From Oscillospiraceae bacterium (GTDB taxonomy: Bacteria; Bacillota; Clostridia; UBA1381): a DNA stretch of 9,591 nt. Position numbers and translations under genes: made by a program. Location: NCBI GenBank assembly GCA_022508725.1, contig JAFLUR010000070.1:1-9591 (forward strand), written 5' to 3'. The notes beneath the pieces are model-generated. The model saw only the letters and a program-made list of their open reading frames with translations. It was not told the origin of the DNA and did no database searches. Of this stretch, positions 1-6,185 are shown in pieces (position 1 is the stretch's first letter; each line of letters begins with the position of its first letter).

Positions 1-60
1 GCCGGCAGAAAAATCCGCTCAAAAATCCGATGATCTCAGATACTAAACAGGCTCTTATGT

Positions 61-118
61 TTTTAAGGGGATATTTTTTGCGAATTATTTTCGATTACCT
101 TATAAATCGGTGTTTCCC
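61..118. repeat. Dispersed AT-rich repeat, copy A (single arm)
   Basis: The segment from about 71 to 118 matches the right arm of the fold-back repeat at 1552-1706 in the same orientation. Both share ATATTTTTT, AATTATTTT, GATTACCTT and end in GTGTTTCC, with only small gaps between blocks. No left arm is visible in bases 1-60, so this is either a solo arm or an element whose other half lies off the window. It sits just upstream of the OLE promoter. Identity was judged by eye. Confidence 0.6.
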
Positions 119-143
119 GCGAAAAAATCTTTTGAAAATGTAC

Positions 144-172
144 TTTACAAAATTCATAAAATGTGGTAGTAT
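144..172 (+). promoter_or_regulatory. Sigma-A-type promoter for OLE RNA
   Basis: A -35 box TTTACA (144-149, five of six to consensus) is followed by a 17-nt spacer and a -10 box TAGTAT (167-172, four of six). A TG dinucleotide one base upstream of the -10 box makes it an extended -10. The predicted transcription start is near 178-181, just where the structured RNA begins. A weaker alternative pair is TTGAAA (132-137) with CATAAA (155-160). Confidence 0.6.
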
Positions 173-179
173 AGTAATA

Positions 180-790
180 ATTGATGGCGCAGTATTCTAG
201 TCAGTTCTATCTATCTCGAAGACGGGCCTAAAAATCCGTCAGCCGGCACATCGATGAAGTTCCTGGTGTTTAAGCTTTGAACGCCCAGTTCGGGGCGGAT
301 GCTGGGAGTTAAGGTTTAGGGGCGATTTTCAACGGCATGAATTTTCCGACCCCTTTTCCGTGGAGGCCCATGACTGTGGCAGCCCCTGCAAATTAACGCA
401 GCAAGCTGTTACGGCATGGGGGGAAACCTGTTTCGCGGTAAGTAGGGTGTGTGTTGTACAACAATGCATATCCGAGTGCTGTGGGCAGCGTAGCCTGCCT
501 TGAGTGAATATGGCGGATAATATGTTCATCCTTAATGAATTCTAAGGCCGGAGTTTGTTAGGCATCGCATTTTGAAACCATGTTTGCAAAAGAGGATAAG
601 GTTAGATGTGACTGTCAGGAGAAAATCCCTAGACTGTTGTTTTACAGGTCTTTGATGGATTGCAGTGCGGACTTAGTGGCAGTCCGGTCATGTATGCGGC
701 AACGTATATTTGAGGATGTTTAAAGGGAAACCGCCGGTTTGGCGACAAATCGGCACGTCCCCGGGAAAGCCAACCGGACCTATGCCGTAA
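180..790 (+). ncRNA. ole: OLE RNA (ornate, large, extremophilic)
   Basis: This is a non-coding stretch of about 610 nt, richer in GC than its flanks, with no credible ORF. It is preceded by its own promoter and followed by a small DUF21-type membrane protein and dxs-tlyA, which is the described setting of OLE RNA. Local helices visible in order include 221-225/236-240, 282-286/293-297, 367-372/415-420 enclosing 380-383/405-408 and 386-389/398-401, 484-488/495-499, and 525-529/535-539. Further on are 631-637/644-651 with one bulge, 668-673/681-686, 693-698/703-708 capped by a GCAA tetraloop, and 734-743/769-777 with one bulged U. CGGCA (244-248) can pair with TGCCG (783-787) and may close the domain. 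In other Firmicutes OLE RNA forms a membrane-bound RNP with OapA and other proteins and is needed for tolerance to cold, alcohols and Mg2+. Assignment rests on size, structure and context; no covariance model was run. Both ends are approximate, and the 3' end could reach about 855. Confidence 0.85.
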
Positions 791-853
791 AATTTACATC
801 ATTGACTGCCATCTTTGCTTGAATTTTACGAATGTCGTCGGTTTCGACATTCG
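786..853 (+). promoter_or_regulatory. Two overlapping hairpins at the OLE 3' boundary
   Basis: Stem 1 pairs 786-794 (CGTAAAATT) with 822-830 (AATTTTACG), nine perfect pairs around a 27-nt loop. Stem 2 pairs 829-837 (CGAATGTCG) with 845-853 (CGACATTCG), nine perfect pairs around a 7-nt loop. They share bases 829-830, so they abut and compete at the edge. Stem 2 is followed by an AU-rich but not pure-U tract, so it could be a weak terminator, a processing site or a 3'-end protective stem. The function is inferred. Confidence 0.45.
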
Positions 854-869
854 ATATATTTATATGTCT

Positions 870-885
870 CCGGCATAAAAGCCGG
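870..885 (+). promoter_or_regulatory. Small hairpin just before the oapA ribosome site
   Basis: CCGGC (870-874) pairs with GCCGG (881-885) across a six-base ATAAAA loop. It ends about nine bases before the GAGAGG ribosome site (895-900) of oapA. There is no U-tract, so it is unlikely to terminate transcription. It may shape the leader or protect a processed end. Confidence 0.35.
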
Positions 886-910
886 ATTAAAAAAGAGAGG
901 TTAATCGAAT

Positions 911-1543
911 TTGGATGAGAAAAACGTTCCTCGGATCGGGAAACGTGATCCGAATAAAAAGCGGAAAAAGAGCTTTAAGGTATCCAAGCCTGAGGGCAAT
1001 ATAAATGTAACGCATAAATGGACGGTTACGGTAACATTGCTTGCGTTTTTTTTGTCAATTATATTCGGAATCGTAACATCCGTAATGTCAAGGCTGAATA
1101 TAATATCGGCCTTGATAATACTTTTGTGTATTATATCGGTGAGCGTTGTTTTTGATATGCTCGGAACGGCGGTCGGGGCGGCTGAAGAGTTTCCTTTTCA
1201 TTCGCTTGCGGCGAGAAAGGTGCGCGGGGCGGCGCACAGTGTGAGAATTTTAAGAAACGCGCCCCAAGTGGCAAGTCTTTGCAATGATGTCATAGGCGAT
1301 ATAGCCGGAATTATCAGCGGTTCGTCCACGGCGGTTATCGTTGCGAATATAAGCATGGGCGAAGGCGGCGGAAATGTTCTGATAAGCCTTGTGCTTACCG
1401 CGGTTGTGGCGGCTCTGACAATAGGGGGAAAGGCGTTTTGTAAGGGTATCGCCATGAAAAATGCGAATGCGGTTGTGTTTTTTATGGGCAGGATATTTTA
1501 TGATCTTGAATTTATCGCACATTTGGGCAAATCAAAACGATAA
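911..1543 (+). CDS. oapA: OLE-associated membrane protein OapA (DUF21/CorB-like, no CBS domains)
   Basis: This 210-residue membrane protein is the expected partner of OLE RNA, lying directly downstream of it. Hydrophobic segments are visible at about 37-59, 62-90, 128-148 and 154-175, which fits a DUF21/CNNM-type transmembrane domain. Such proteins are often labelled CorB-like Mg2+/Co2+ transporters, but the CBS and CorC domains of full-length family members are absent, as is typical of OapA. A very basic N-terminal tail (residues 1-36, with KKRKK at 16-20) and a basic segment at 102-115 could contact RNA. The acidic residues in CNDVIGD (124-130) lie at the start of a membrane segment and are candidates for function. 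The start is TTG at 911, with GAGAGG at 895-900 ten bases upstream; no in-frame ATG fits better. OapA is known to bind OLE RNA at the membrane. Identification is by context and topology, not by a database search. Confidence 0.82.
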   Translation: MDEKNVPRIGKRDPNKKRKKSFKVSKPEGNINVTHKWTVTVTLLAFFLSIIFGIVTSVMSRLNIISALIILLCIISVSVVFDMLGTAVGAAEEFPFHSLAARKVRGAAHSVRILRNAPQVASLCNDVIGDIAGIISGSSTAVIVANISMGEGGGNVLISLVLTAVVAALTIGGKAFCKGIAMKNANAVVFFMGRIFYDLEFIAHLGKSKR

Positions 1544-1551
1544 AATTTTTT

Positions 1552-1706
1552 TAGGGAAACACCGGATAAATCAAATATCAAAAAATAATTCGGCTGTAAT
1601 CGGTCGGTCGTAAAACTTCGTTTTACCGGTCACCCATGCAACCCGGATAAGCGTATATTTTTTCGTAAATTATTTTTTGATTACCTTTAACTCAGTGTTT
1701 CCTTAG
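1552..1706. repeat. Fold-back (MITE-like) repeat, copy B
   Basis: The left arm starts GGAAACACCGGATAAATC (from 1555) and contains ATCAAAAAATAATT. The right arm, ending GTGTTTCC at 1702, is its imperfect inverted copy over about 45 bases, including AATTATTTTTTGAT. The centre has a perfect smaller hairpin, GTAAAAC (1610-1616) with GTTTTAC (1620-1626) around TTC. TTAG flanks both ends (1551-1554 and 1703-1706), compatible with a 4-bp target duplication, although the symmetry of the ends could give the same result by chance. It begins eight bases after the oapA stop codon. No transposase is present, so any mobility would depend on a helper elsewhere. Confidence 0.65.
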
Positions 1707-1734
1707 GGCGCGCCGTAAAACGGCGTCGGTATAT

Positions 1735-1829
1735 AAGGGAAATACCGGATAAATCGATATCGGGAAACAATTCGCGGGAAGAGGCAGTCGGAAAAACATA
1801 TATTTTCCGGTAAATCGGTGTTTTCGTAA
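1735..1829. repeat. Fold-back (MITE-like) repeat, copy C
   Basis: This is a shorter relative of copy B. The left arm is AAGGGAAATACCGGATAAATC from 1736, and the right arm, ending GGTAAATCGGTGTTTTCG at 1827, is its diverged inverted copy. The internal part also has AACAATTCG, related to AATAATTCG in copy B. It ends only nine bases before the dxs ribosome site, so its right edge lies in the dxs leader. Confidence 0.55.
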
Positions 1830-1855
1830 TAATGAGAAGGGGACGGCTTTTTGCC

Positions 1856-3715
1856 ATGTTTAATAATATAAATAATTTTAATCCGGATGAGCTGAAAAAC
1901 AGATCGGATGCGGAGCTTGAAGAGCTTTGCGGAAAGATACGGGAATTTTTGATACATTCGGTATCGAAAACAGGCGGACATCTTGCGTCCAATCTCGGCG
2001 TGGTTGAGCTTACGACCGCAATATATGCTTCATTCGATCTGCCGCGCGACAAAATAATATGGGATGTGGGACATCAGTCTTATGTTCATAAAATACTTTC
2101 CGGAAGAGGAGAGGGTTTTTCGTCTTTGCGTAAATTCGGGGGCATGAGCGGATTTCCCAAGACAAGCGAAAGCGAGTATGATTCCTTTAATACGGGACAC
2201 AGCTCTACCTCCATTTCGGCGGCTCTCGGAATTGCAAGAGCAAGAGATCTTGCGGGGGACGATTACGACGTCATAGCCGTTTTCGGTGACGGCGCGCTTA
2301 CGGGCGGAATGATGTTTGAGGCGCTTAACGACGCCGGACATTCGAAAAACAAAATGATCGCCGTTCTTAACGATAACGCAATGTCCATATCGAAAAATGT
2401 GGGCGCGCTGCCCGCATACCTCAAAGAGCTGCGTTCAAGACCGGGATATTACAGGTCGAAAAAGGCGGTCGAGCGTTTTTTGAATAAAATACCCATAATA
2501 GGTCTGCCCATGGTGCGGTTTATAAAACGCGTGAAACGTATGATAAGGCTTTATATTATACCTACCACGATTTTCGACGATCTCGGTTTTCAATATCTCG
2601 GCCCCGTTGACGGGCATGATATAAAAAAACTGAGGTCGGTTTTTGAGAGGGCAAAGCTTATTGACGCCCCGGTCCTAATCCATGTGAAAACCAAAAAGGG
2701 ACGCGGATATTCACCGGCGGAGCATAATCCGCGGAAATTTCACGGCGTGTCCGAATTCGATGTGGATTCGGGGGATACAAAATCACAGGGCAGGGATTAT
2801 TCCGCCGTTTTCGGCGAAAAACTGACCGAAATCGCGTCGGATAACGATAAGGTCGCCGCGGTCACGGCGGCAATGCCTACGGGAACGGGTGTTGTGGATT
2901 TTTCAAAAAAATTCAAGGACAGATTTTTTGATGTGGGTATCGCCGAGCAGCACGCCGTCACTATGTGCGGAGGTCTTGCGATAACCGGTTATTCGCCTGT
3001 TTTCGCGGTGTATTCGTCTTTTCTGCAAAGAGCCTACGATCAGATACTGCATGATATATGCCTGCAGAAGCTTCATGTTGTTTTCGGAGTGGACAGAGCG
3101 GGAATTGTCGGGGCGGACGGTGAAACGCATCAGGGATTGTATGATATTGCAATGCTCATGCAAATGCCCTGTATGTCTGTGCTTTCGCCGTCGAATTTCG
3201 GTGAGCTTGGAGATATGCTCGATTATGCGGTGAATAAGCATGACGGCCCGATTGCGATACGTTATCCGAGGGGCAATATACAGACGGAAACAGGCGCGGA
3301 GCCGTTTTCTTTCGGAAAGGCTGCGATTGTATGCGAGGGCAGTGATATTACGATCACAGCGGCGGGAAGAATGGTAAAAACGGCGAAGGGTACGGCGAAT
3401 ATTCTCGCGAAAAAAGGAATAAGCTGTGAGATCATCGCGCTGCGCACATTAAAGCCGCTTGATAAAGATACAATAATAAAGTCGGCAAAAAAAACAAAAA
3501 TGACGGTTACGATAGAGGATGGAACAAGGATCGGAGGGGTCGGTTCGGCAATTCTTCAATTATTCGCGGATAACAATGTCATGCGTAAGTGCATGGTGTC
3601 AGGATTTCCGGACGAGCCGATAACTCACGGAAGCATATCTCAGCTTGACAGCCTTTACGGCATGGATGCGAAGGGCATAAGCATGAGGATACTCGAACAA
3701 TACACGGGTGAATGA
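1856..3715 (+). CDS. dxs: 1-deoxy-D-xylulose-5-phosphate synthase
   Basis: The enzyme condenses pyruvate and glyceraldehyde 3-phosphate to 1-deoxy-D-xylulose 5-phosphate with thiamine diphosphate. This is the first step of the MEP isoprenoid pathway, and also feeds thiamine and pyridoxal synthesis; it acts in the cytosol. From the start chosen it is 619 residues, normal for the family. Visible motifs are GGHLASNLG with His42, FNTGHSSTSISAALGIA, the thiamine-diphosphate/Mg site GDGA (144-147) with Asn174 in NDNAMSIS, IAEQHAVT with catalytic Glu364, and DRAGIVGADGETHQG starting near 413. They are followed by a transketolase C-terminal domain. An ATG at 1832 is also in frame, but it has no ribosome site, and the eight extra residues (MRRGRLFA) are not family-like. 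The ATG at 1856 has AGAAGGGGA about 12 bases upstream and begins the usual N-terminus. It is the first protein-coding gene after the OLE-oapA module and is probably co-transcribed with tlyA and ispE. Confidence 0.96.
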   Translation: MFNNINNFNPDELKNRSDAELEELCGKIREFLIHSVSKTGGHLASNLGVVELTTAIYASFDLPRDKIIWDVGHQSYVHKILSGRGEGFSSLRKFGGMSGFPKTSESEYDSFNTGHSSTSISAALGIARARDLAGDDYDVIAVFGDGALTGGMMFEALNDAGHSKNKMIAVLNDNAMSISKNVGALPAYLKELRSRPGYYRSKKAVERFLNKIPIIGLPMVRFIKRVKRMIRLYIIPTTIFDDLGFQYLGPVDGHDIKKLRSVFERAKLIDAPVLIHVKTKKGRGYSPAEHNPRKFHGVSEFDVDSGDTKSQGRDYSAVFGEKLTEIASDNDKVAAVTAAMPTGTGVVDFSKKFKDRFFDVGIAEQHAVTMCGGLAITGYSPVFAVYSSFLQRAYDQILHDICLQKLHVVFGVDRAGIVGADGETHQGLYDIAMLMQMPCMSVLSPSNFGELGDMLDYAVNKHDGPIAIRYPRGNIQTETGAEPFSFGKAAIVCEGSDITITAAGRMVKTAKGTANILAKKGISCEIIALRTLKPLDKDTIIKSAKKTKMTVTIEDGTRIGGVGSAILQLFADNNVMRKCMVSGFPDEPITHGSISQLDSLYGMDAKGISMRILEQYTGE

Positions 3716-3773
3716 TTAGGCGGGAAATTAAGCTTGTTTTCGCGGAGTTTGGTTGTAATGAGGGGGTGTTGTT

Positions 3774-4571
3774 ATGGCAAAAATAAGATTGGACGTTTAT
3801 TTGACAAAAAACGGTCTCGCTTCGAGCAGAGAAAGAGCAAGAGCGATGATCATGGAGGGGATCGTTTTTGTCAATAATCAAAAGTGTGATAAACCGGGTG
3901 AAACAACAGATGAAAATGCGGTTGTCGAGGTGCGCGGCAGCACACTCAAATATGTGAGCCGCGGCGGACTTAAGCTTGAAAAGGCAATGGAGGAGTTCCC
4001 CATAGATCTCAAAGACAAGATCGCAATGGATATAGGCGCGTCAACGGGCGGATTTACCGATTGTATGCTGCAAAACGGCGCCAAAAAGGTTTATTCCGTA
4101 GATGTCGGCTACGGTCAGCTTGCGTGGACACTGAGAAACGATGAACGAGTGATCAATATGGAACGCACAAACATACGCTATGTTACGGAAAAGGATATTC
4201 CGGACAAGCCGGATTTTGCGTCCGTTGACGTGTCCTTTATATCCCTTAGGCTTGTTTTGCCGGTGGTAAGGGATATTCTTTCCGATAACGGGGAGATAGT
4301 GGCGCTGATAAAGCCGCAGTTTGAGGCGGGCAGAGGACAGGTGGGGAAAAAGGGTGTTGTAAAGGATATCGCGATACACATCGAGGTAATAAAAAATGTG
4401 GTCGAATTTGCCCGGAGTATGGGTCTTTACGTTGAAGGACTCAGCTATTCCCCCATAAAGGGTCCGGAGGGAAATATAGAATACCTTTTATATATGAAAA
4501 AGTCGGGCAGCGATATTGTCGATACGGAAATGATAAAAGAGGTGGCGGAAGAATCCCATAAGATGGAGTGA
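3774..4571 (+). CDS. tlyA: TlyA family rRNA (cytidine-2'-O)-methyltransferase / S4-FtsJ protein
   Basis: The protein has 265 residues. An S4 RNA-binding domain fills about residues 3-60 and an FtsJ/RrmJ-type SAM-dependent methyltransferase domain about 61-242. Seen motifs are SRGGLKL (62-68), the SAM-binding loop DIGASTGGFTD (86-96), DVSFISL (152-158), LIKPQFE (178-184) and PEGN (231-234). Mycobacterial TlyA methylates 16S and 23S rRNA at cytidine 2'-OH; the short Firmicute homologues (YqxC type) are annotated as hemolysin or rRNA methyltransferase, often without proof of substrate. The ribosome site AGGGGGTG (3761-3768) lies five bases before the ATG. It starts 58 nt after dxs, in the conserved dxs-tlyA order of OLE loci. 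The usual argR-recN genes do not follow; ispE does. The last 20 or so residues form an acidic tail. Confidence 0.93.
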   Translation: MAKIRLDVYLTKNGLASSRERARAMIMEGIVFVNNQKCDKPGETTDENAVVEVRGSTLKYVSRGGLKLEKAMEEFPIDLKDKIAMDIGASTGGFTDCMLQNGAKKVYSVDVGYGQLAWTLRNDERVINMERTNIRYVTEKDIPDKPDFASVDVSFISLRLVLPVVRDILSDNGEIVALIKPQFEAGRGQVGKKGVVKDIAIHIEVIKNVVEFARSMGLYVEGLSYSPIKGPEGNIEYLLYMKKSGSDIVDTEMIKEVAEESHKME

Positions 4572-4582
4572 GTGAGTGAGAG

Positions 4583-5470
4583 ATGTTTCTTGAAAATGAA
4601 ATGCTTATAAAAGGAAAACGCGCGGTGCTTAAATCGTACGGTAAGATAAATTTGACTCTTGATGTTGCCGGCAGACGCGCAAACGGTTATCATGACGTGT
4701 CTATGATAATGCAGACGATAGGTCTTTTCGATTCGATCATTGTTGACAGATGCAGTCACAGTATCACGGTTTCCTCAAATCTTAAATATCTTCCGGATAA
4801 TGAGAAGAATATCGCTTACCGTGCGGCGGCGGAATTTTTTGAATATACGGGTATAAGAGGCGGGGTAATGATACGCATACAAAAAAATATCCCCGTTGCG
4901 GCGGGACTTGCGGGAGGAAGCTCAAACGCGGCGGCTGTTCTTGTCGCTCTCAATGTGCTGTATAATAAGCATTTAAGTGTCGGAGAGCTTTGCAAAATAG
5001 GCGTGAAGCTGGGCGCCGATATTCCGTACTGCCTTACCGGGGGAACGTGCTTATCGGAGGGAATAGGCGAGATATTAACGCCTGTTGCCGCGCTTCCGGG
5101 GCTTAATGTTGTGCTCGTGAAGCCGCCCGTGAATATTTCCACAGCGGTGATATACGAGAAAATCGACAGCGTGCAAATTTCCGCAAGACCGGATAACAAG
5201 GAATTTATAAAGGCTCTCGAAAGCGGAGATGTCCGCCGGATAGGAAAGCTTATGTGCAATGTTATGGAAGAGGTAACGGTCGGTATGTGTCCGGAGATCA
5301 GGAGTATAAAAAACAATCTTATAGACGATGGCGCACTCGGAGCGGTCATGAGCGGAAGCGGCCCGACGGTGTTCGGTTTGTTTGATGATTATGAGGCGGC
5401 AAAAAAATCCATGGATAAATTTTACAAAAAATATAACGACGTATTTCTATGCAGAACAAAGGACGCATAG
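4583..5470 (+). CDS. ispE: 4-diphosphocytidyl-2-C-methyl-D-erythritol kinase
   Basis: This cytosolic kinase phosphorylates 4-diphosphocytidyl-2-C-methyl-D-erythritol at the 2-hydroxyl with ATP, the fourth step of the MEP pathway. The protein is 295 residues with the GHMP-kinase fold. Visible are SYGKINLTLDV with the active-site Lys21 (most relatives have A rather than G before it), the ATP loop PVAAGLAGGSSNAAA (104-118), LGADIPYCLTGG with the catalytic Asp146, and the C-terminal GHMP motif MSGSGPTVFG (256-265). It begins 11 nt after the tlyA stop codon, so it is in the same operon. The start at 4583 follows GTGAGAG, a modest ribosome site. The ATG at 4601 would remove six residues and fits the usual family N-terminus equally well, so the exact start is uncertain. 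With dxs, it gives two MEP enzymes in one transcript. Confidence 0.94.
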   Translation: MFLENEMLIKGKRAVLKSYGKINLTLDVAGRRANGYHDVSMIMQTIGLFDSIIVDRCSHSITVSSNLKYLPDNEKNIAYRAAAEFFEYTGIRGGVMIRIQKNIPVAAGLAGGSSNAAAVLVALNVLYNKHLSVGELCKIGVKLGADIPYCLTGGTCLSEGIGEILTPVAALPGLNVVLVKPPVNISTAVIYEKIDSVQISARPDNKEFIKALESGDVRRIGKLMCNVMEEVTVGMCPEIRSIKNNLIDDGALGAVMSGSGPTVFGLFDDYEAAKKSMDKFYKKYNDVFLCRTKDA

Positions 5471-5510
5471 AGCGCCGGATTGATTTTCATGAAAAAAGCC
5501 GTTTTTTTTA

Positions 5511-5538
5511 TTGACTTTCCGGACAAATGTGATATAAT
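5511..5538 (+). promoter_or_regulatory. Strong sigma-A promoter for the carbonic anhydrase gene
   Basis: The -35 box TTGACT (5511-5516, five of six) and a perfect -10 box TATAAT (5533-5538) are separated by 16 nt. TGA immediately before the -10 gives an extended -10. Transcription should start near 5545, about 60 nt before the ATG. It makes the carbonic anhydrase gene independent of the upstream isoprenoid operon. A perfect 12-base palindrome, TTTTCATGAAAA (5484-5495), lies 15 bases upstream of the -35 box and could be an operator. No convincing terminator was found after ispE; only A/T-run pairing flanks GCCG at 5498-5501. Confidence 0.8.
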
Positions 5539-5552
5539 TACATTTGGAGTCG

Positions 5553-5572
5553 GTATGCAAAATTCGGCATAC
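5553..5572 (+). promoter_or_regulatory. Inverted repeat in the carbonic anhydrase leader
   Basis: GTATGC (5553-5558) pairs perfectly with GCATAC (5567-5572) around an eight-base loop, AAAATTCG. It lies immediately after the predicted transcription start, so it could be a repressor operator or a 5' stabilising stem. No known riboswitch class is recognised. Confidence 0.45.
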
Positions 5573-5603
5573 ATAATACAAAAACAGAAAGGAGAGTTGC
5601 TTT

Positions 5604-6170
5604 ATGCAAAATACAGGTATATCGGCGAATGACGCGCTCAAAAAGCTGAAATCGGGCAATGAAGCATACATAAAAGCGAATTGTAACAATGCGGACATTT
5701 CGGAGGGCATACGCGAAAAAGTATGCAAGGAGGGTCAAAGTCCGTATGCTGTTATTGTTTCATGCGCGGATTCGAGAGTGATACCCGAAAATATCTTTAT
5801 GACGGGAATAGGTGAGCTGTTTGTAATAAGAGTTGCGGGAAATGTTATAGACAACCATCAGCTCGGAAGCATAGAATATGCGACATCGCATCTCGGAAGC
5901 AATCTGGTCGTTGTACTCGGACATACGCACTGCGGAGCTGTCGGCGCGGCAATAAGCCATCATTCGGAGGGATATATCAAGTCCATTACCGACGAGATCG
6001 GTATTGCGATAGGCGATGAGAAGGACGATTACAAGGCATGCTGCCTGAATGTGAACAGAAGCGTTTCCGTTATAGAGGAAAAACTCGGCATTAAGCGGGA
6101 CGGAGACGGCGGACTCAAGGCAGTAGGCGCAATCTATCATCTTGAGGACGGTAAAGTAGAGTTTCTGTAA
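5604..6170 (+). CDS. Beta-class carbonic anhydrase
   Basis: A 188-residue cytosolic zinc enzyme that interconverts CO2 and bicarbonate, supplying bicarbonate to carboxylases and helping control pH. The zinc site is complete: Cys54 in SCADSR (53-58), with the Asp56-Arg58 dyad, and His107 and Cys110 in GHTHCGAVG (106-114). RVAGN (76-80) is also typical. The length is that of short beta enzymes. The ribosome site AAAGGAGA (5588-5595) is eight bases before the ATG. The gene has its own promoter and ends 15 bases before a strong terminator, so it is probably a single-gene transcript. The family is certain; the subclade and a gene name (can, cynT or other) cannot be set from this alone. Confidence 0.95.
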   Translation: MQNTGISANDALKKLKSGNEAYIKANCNNADISEGIREKVCKEGQSPYAVIVSCADSRVIPENIFMTGIGELFVIRVAGNVIDNHQLGSIEYATSHLGSNLVVVLGHTHCGAVGAAISHHSEGYIKSITDEIGIAIGDEKDDYKACCLNVNRSVSVIEEKLGIKRDGDGGLKAVGAIYHLEDGKVEFL

Positions 6171-6185
6171 GATTTATTAAATTTG

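Larger units (their letters stand above)
1544..1855. other. Intergenic region oapA-dxs made of repeats
   Basis: No gene is seen here. The stretch holds two fold-back repeats (B and C) with a short hairpin between them: CGCCGT 1711-1716 pairs with ACGGCG 1720-1725 around an AAA loop. No good sigma-A promoter for dxs was found, so dxs is probably read from the OLE or oapA transcript unless a repeat supplies a start site. The dxs ribosome site GAAGGGGA lies at 1836-1843. Confidence 0.6.

Noticed and set aside
1..46. A short + frame reading PAEKSAQKSDDLRY then stop, possibly the tail of an upstream ispA or xseB gene
   Set aside because: Fourteen residues give no family signal and a second frame through the same bases is also open, so no gene call is justified.
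329..529. A 66-codon minus-strand open frame inside the OLE region
   Set aside because: It has an unusual, cysteine-rich composition (for example DMHCCTTHTLL), overlaps several RNA helices and is better explained by structured RNA.
180..790. tmRNA, RNase P RNA, 6S RNA, a group II intron or a riboswitch as alternatives to OLE
   Set aside because: It is too long for 6S RNA or a riboswitch. No tmRNA tag frame or tRNA-like ends were seen, no RNase P core signatures were noticed, and no intron domain V or reverse transcriptase is visible. The flanking DUF21 gene and dxs fit OLE.
911..1543. CorB/CorC Mg2+ transporter or hemolysin-type protein
   Set aside because: The product lacks CBS and CorC domains and is only 210 residues. 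Its position next to the OLE RNA makes OapA the better name, although the membrane domain is related.
1832..1855. Upstream in-frame ATG for dxs
   Set aside because: No ribosome site precedes it, and AGAAGGGGA lies inside the extension, correctly placed for the ATG at 1856.
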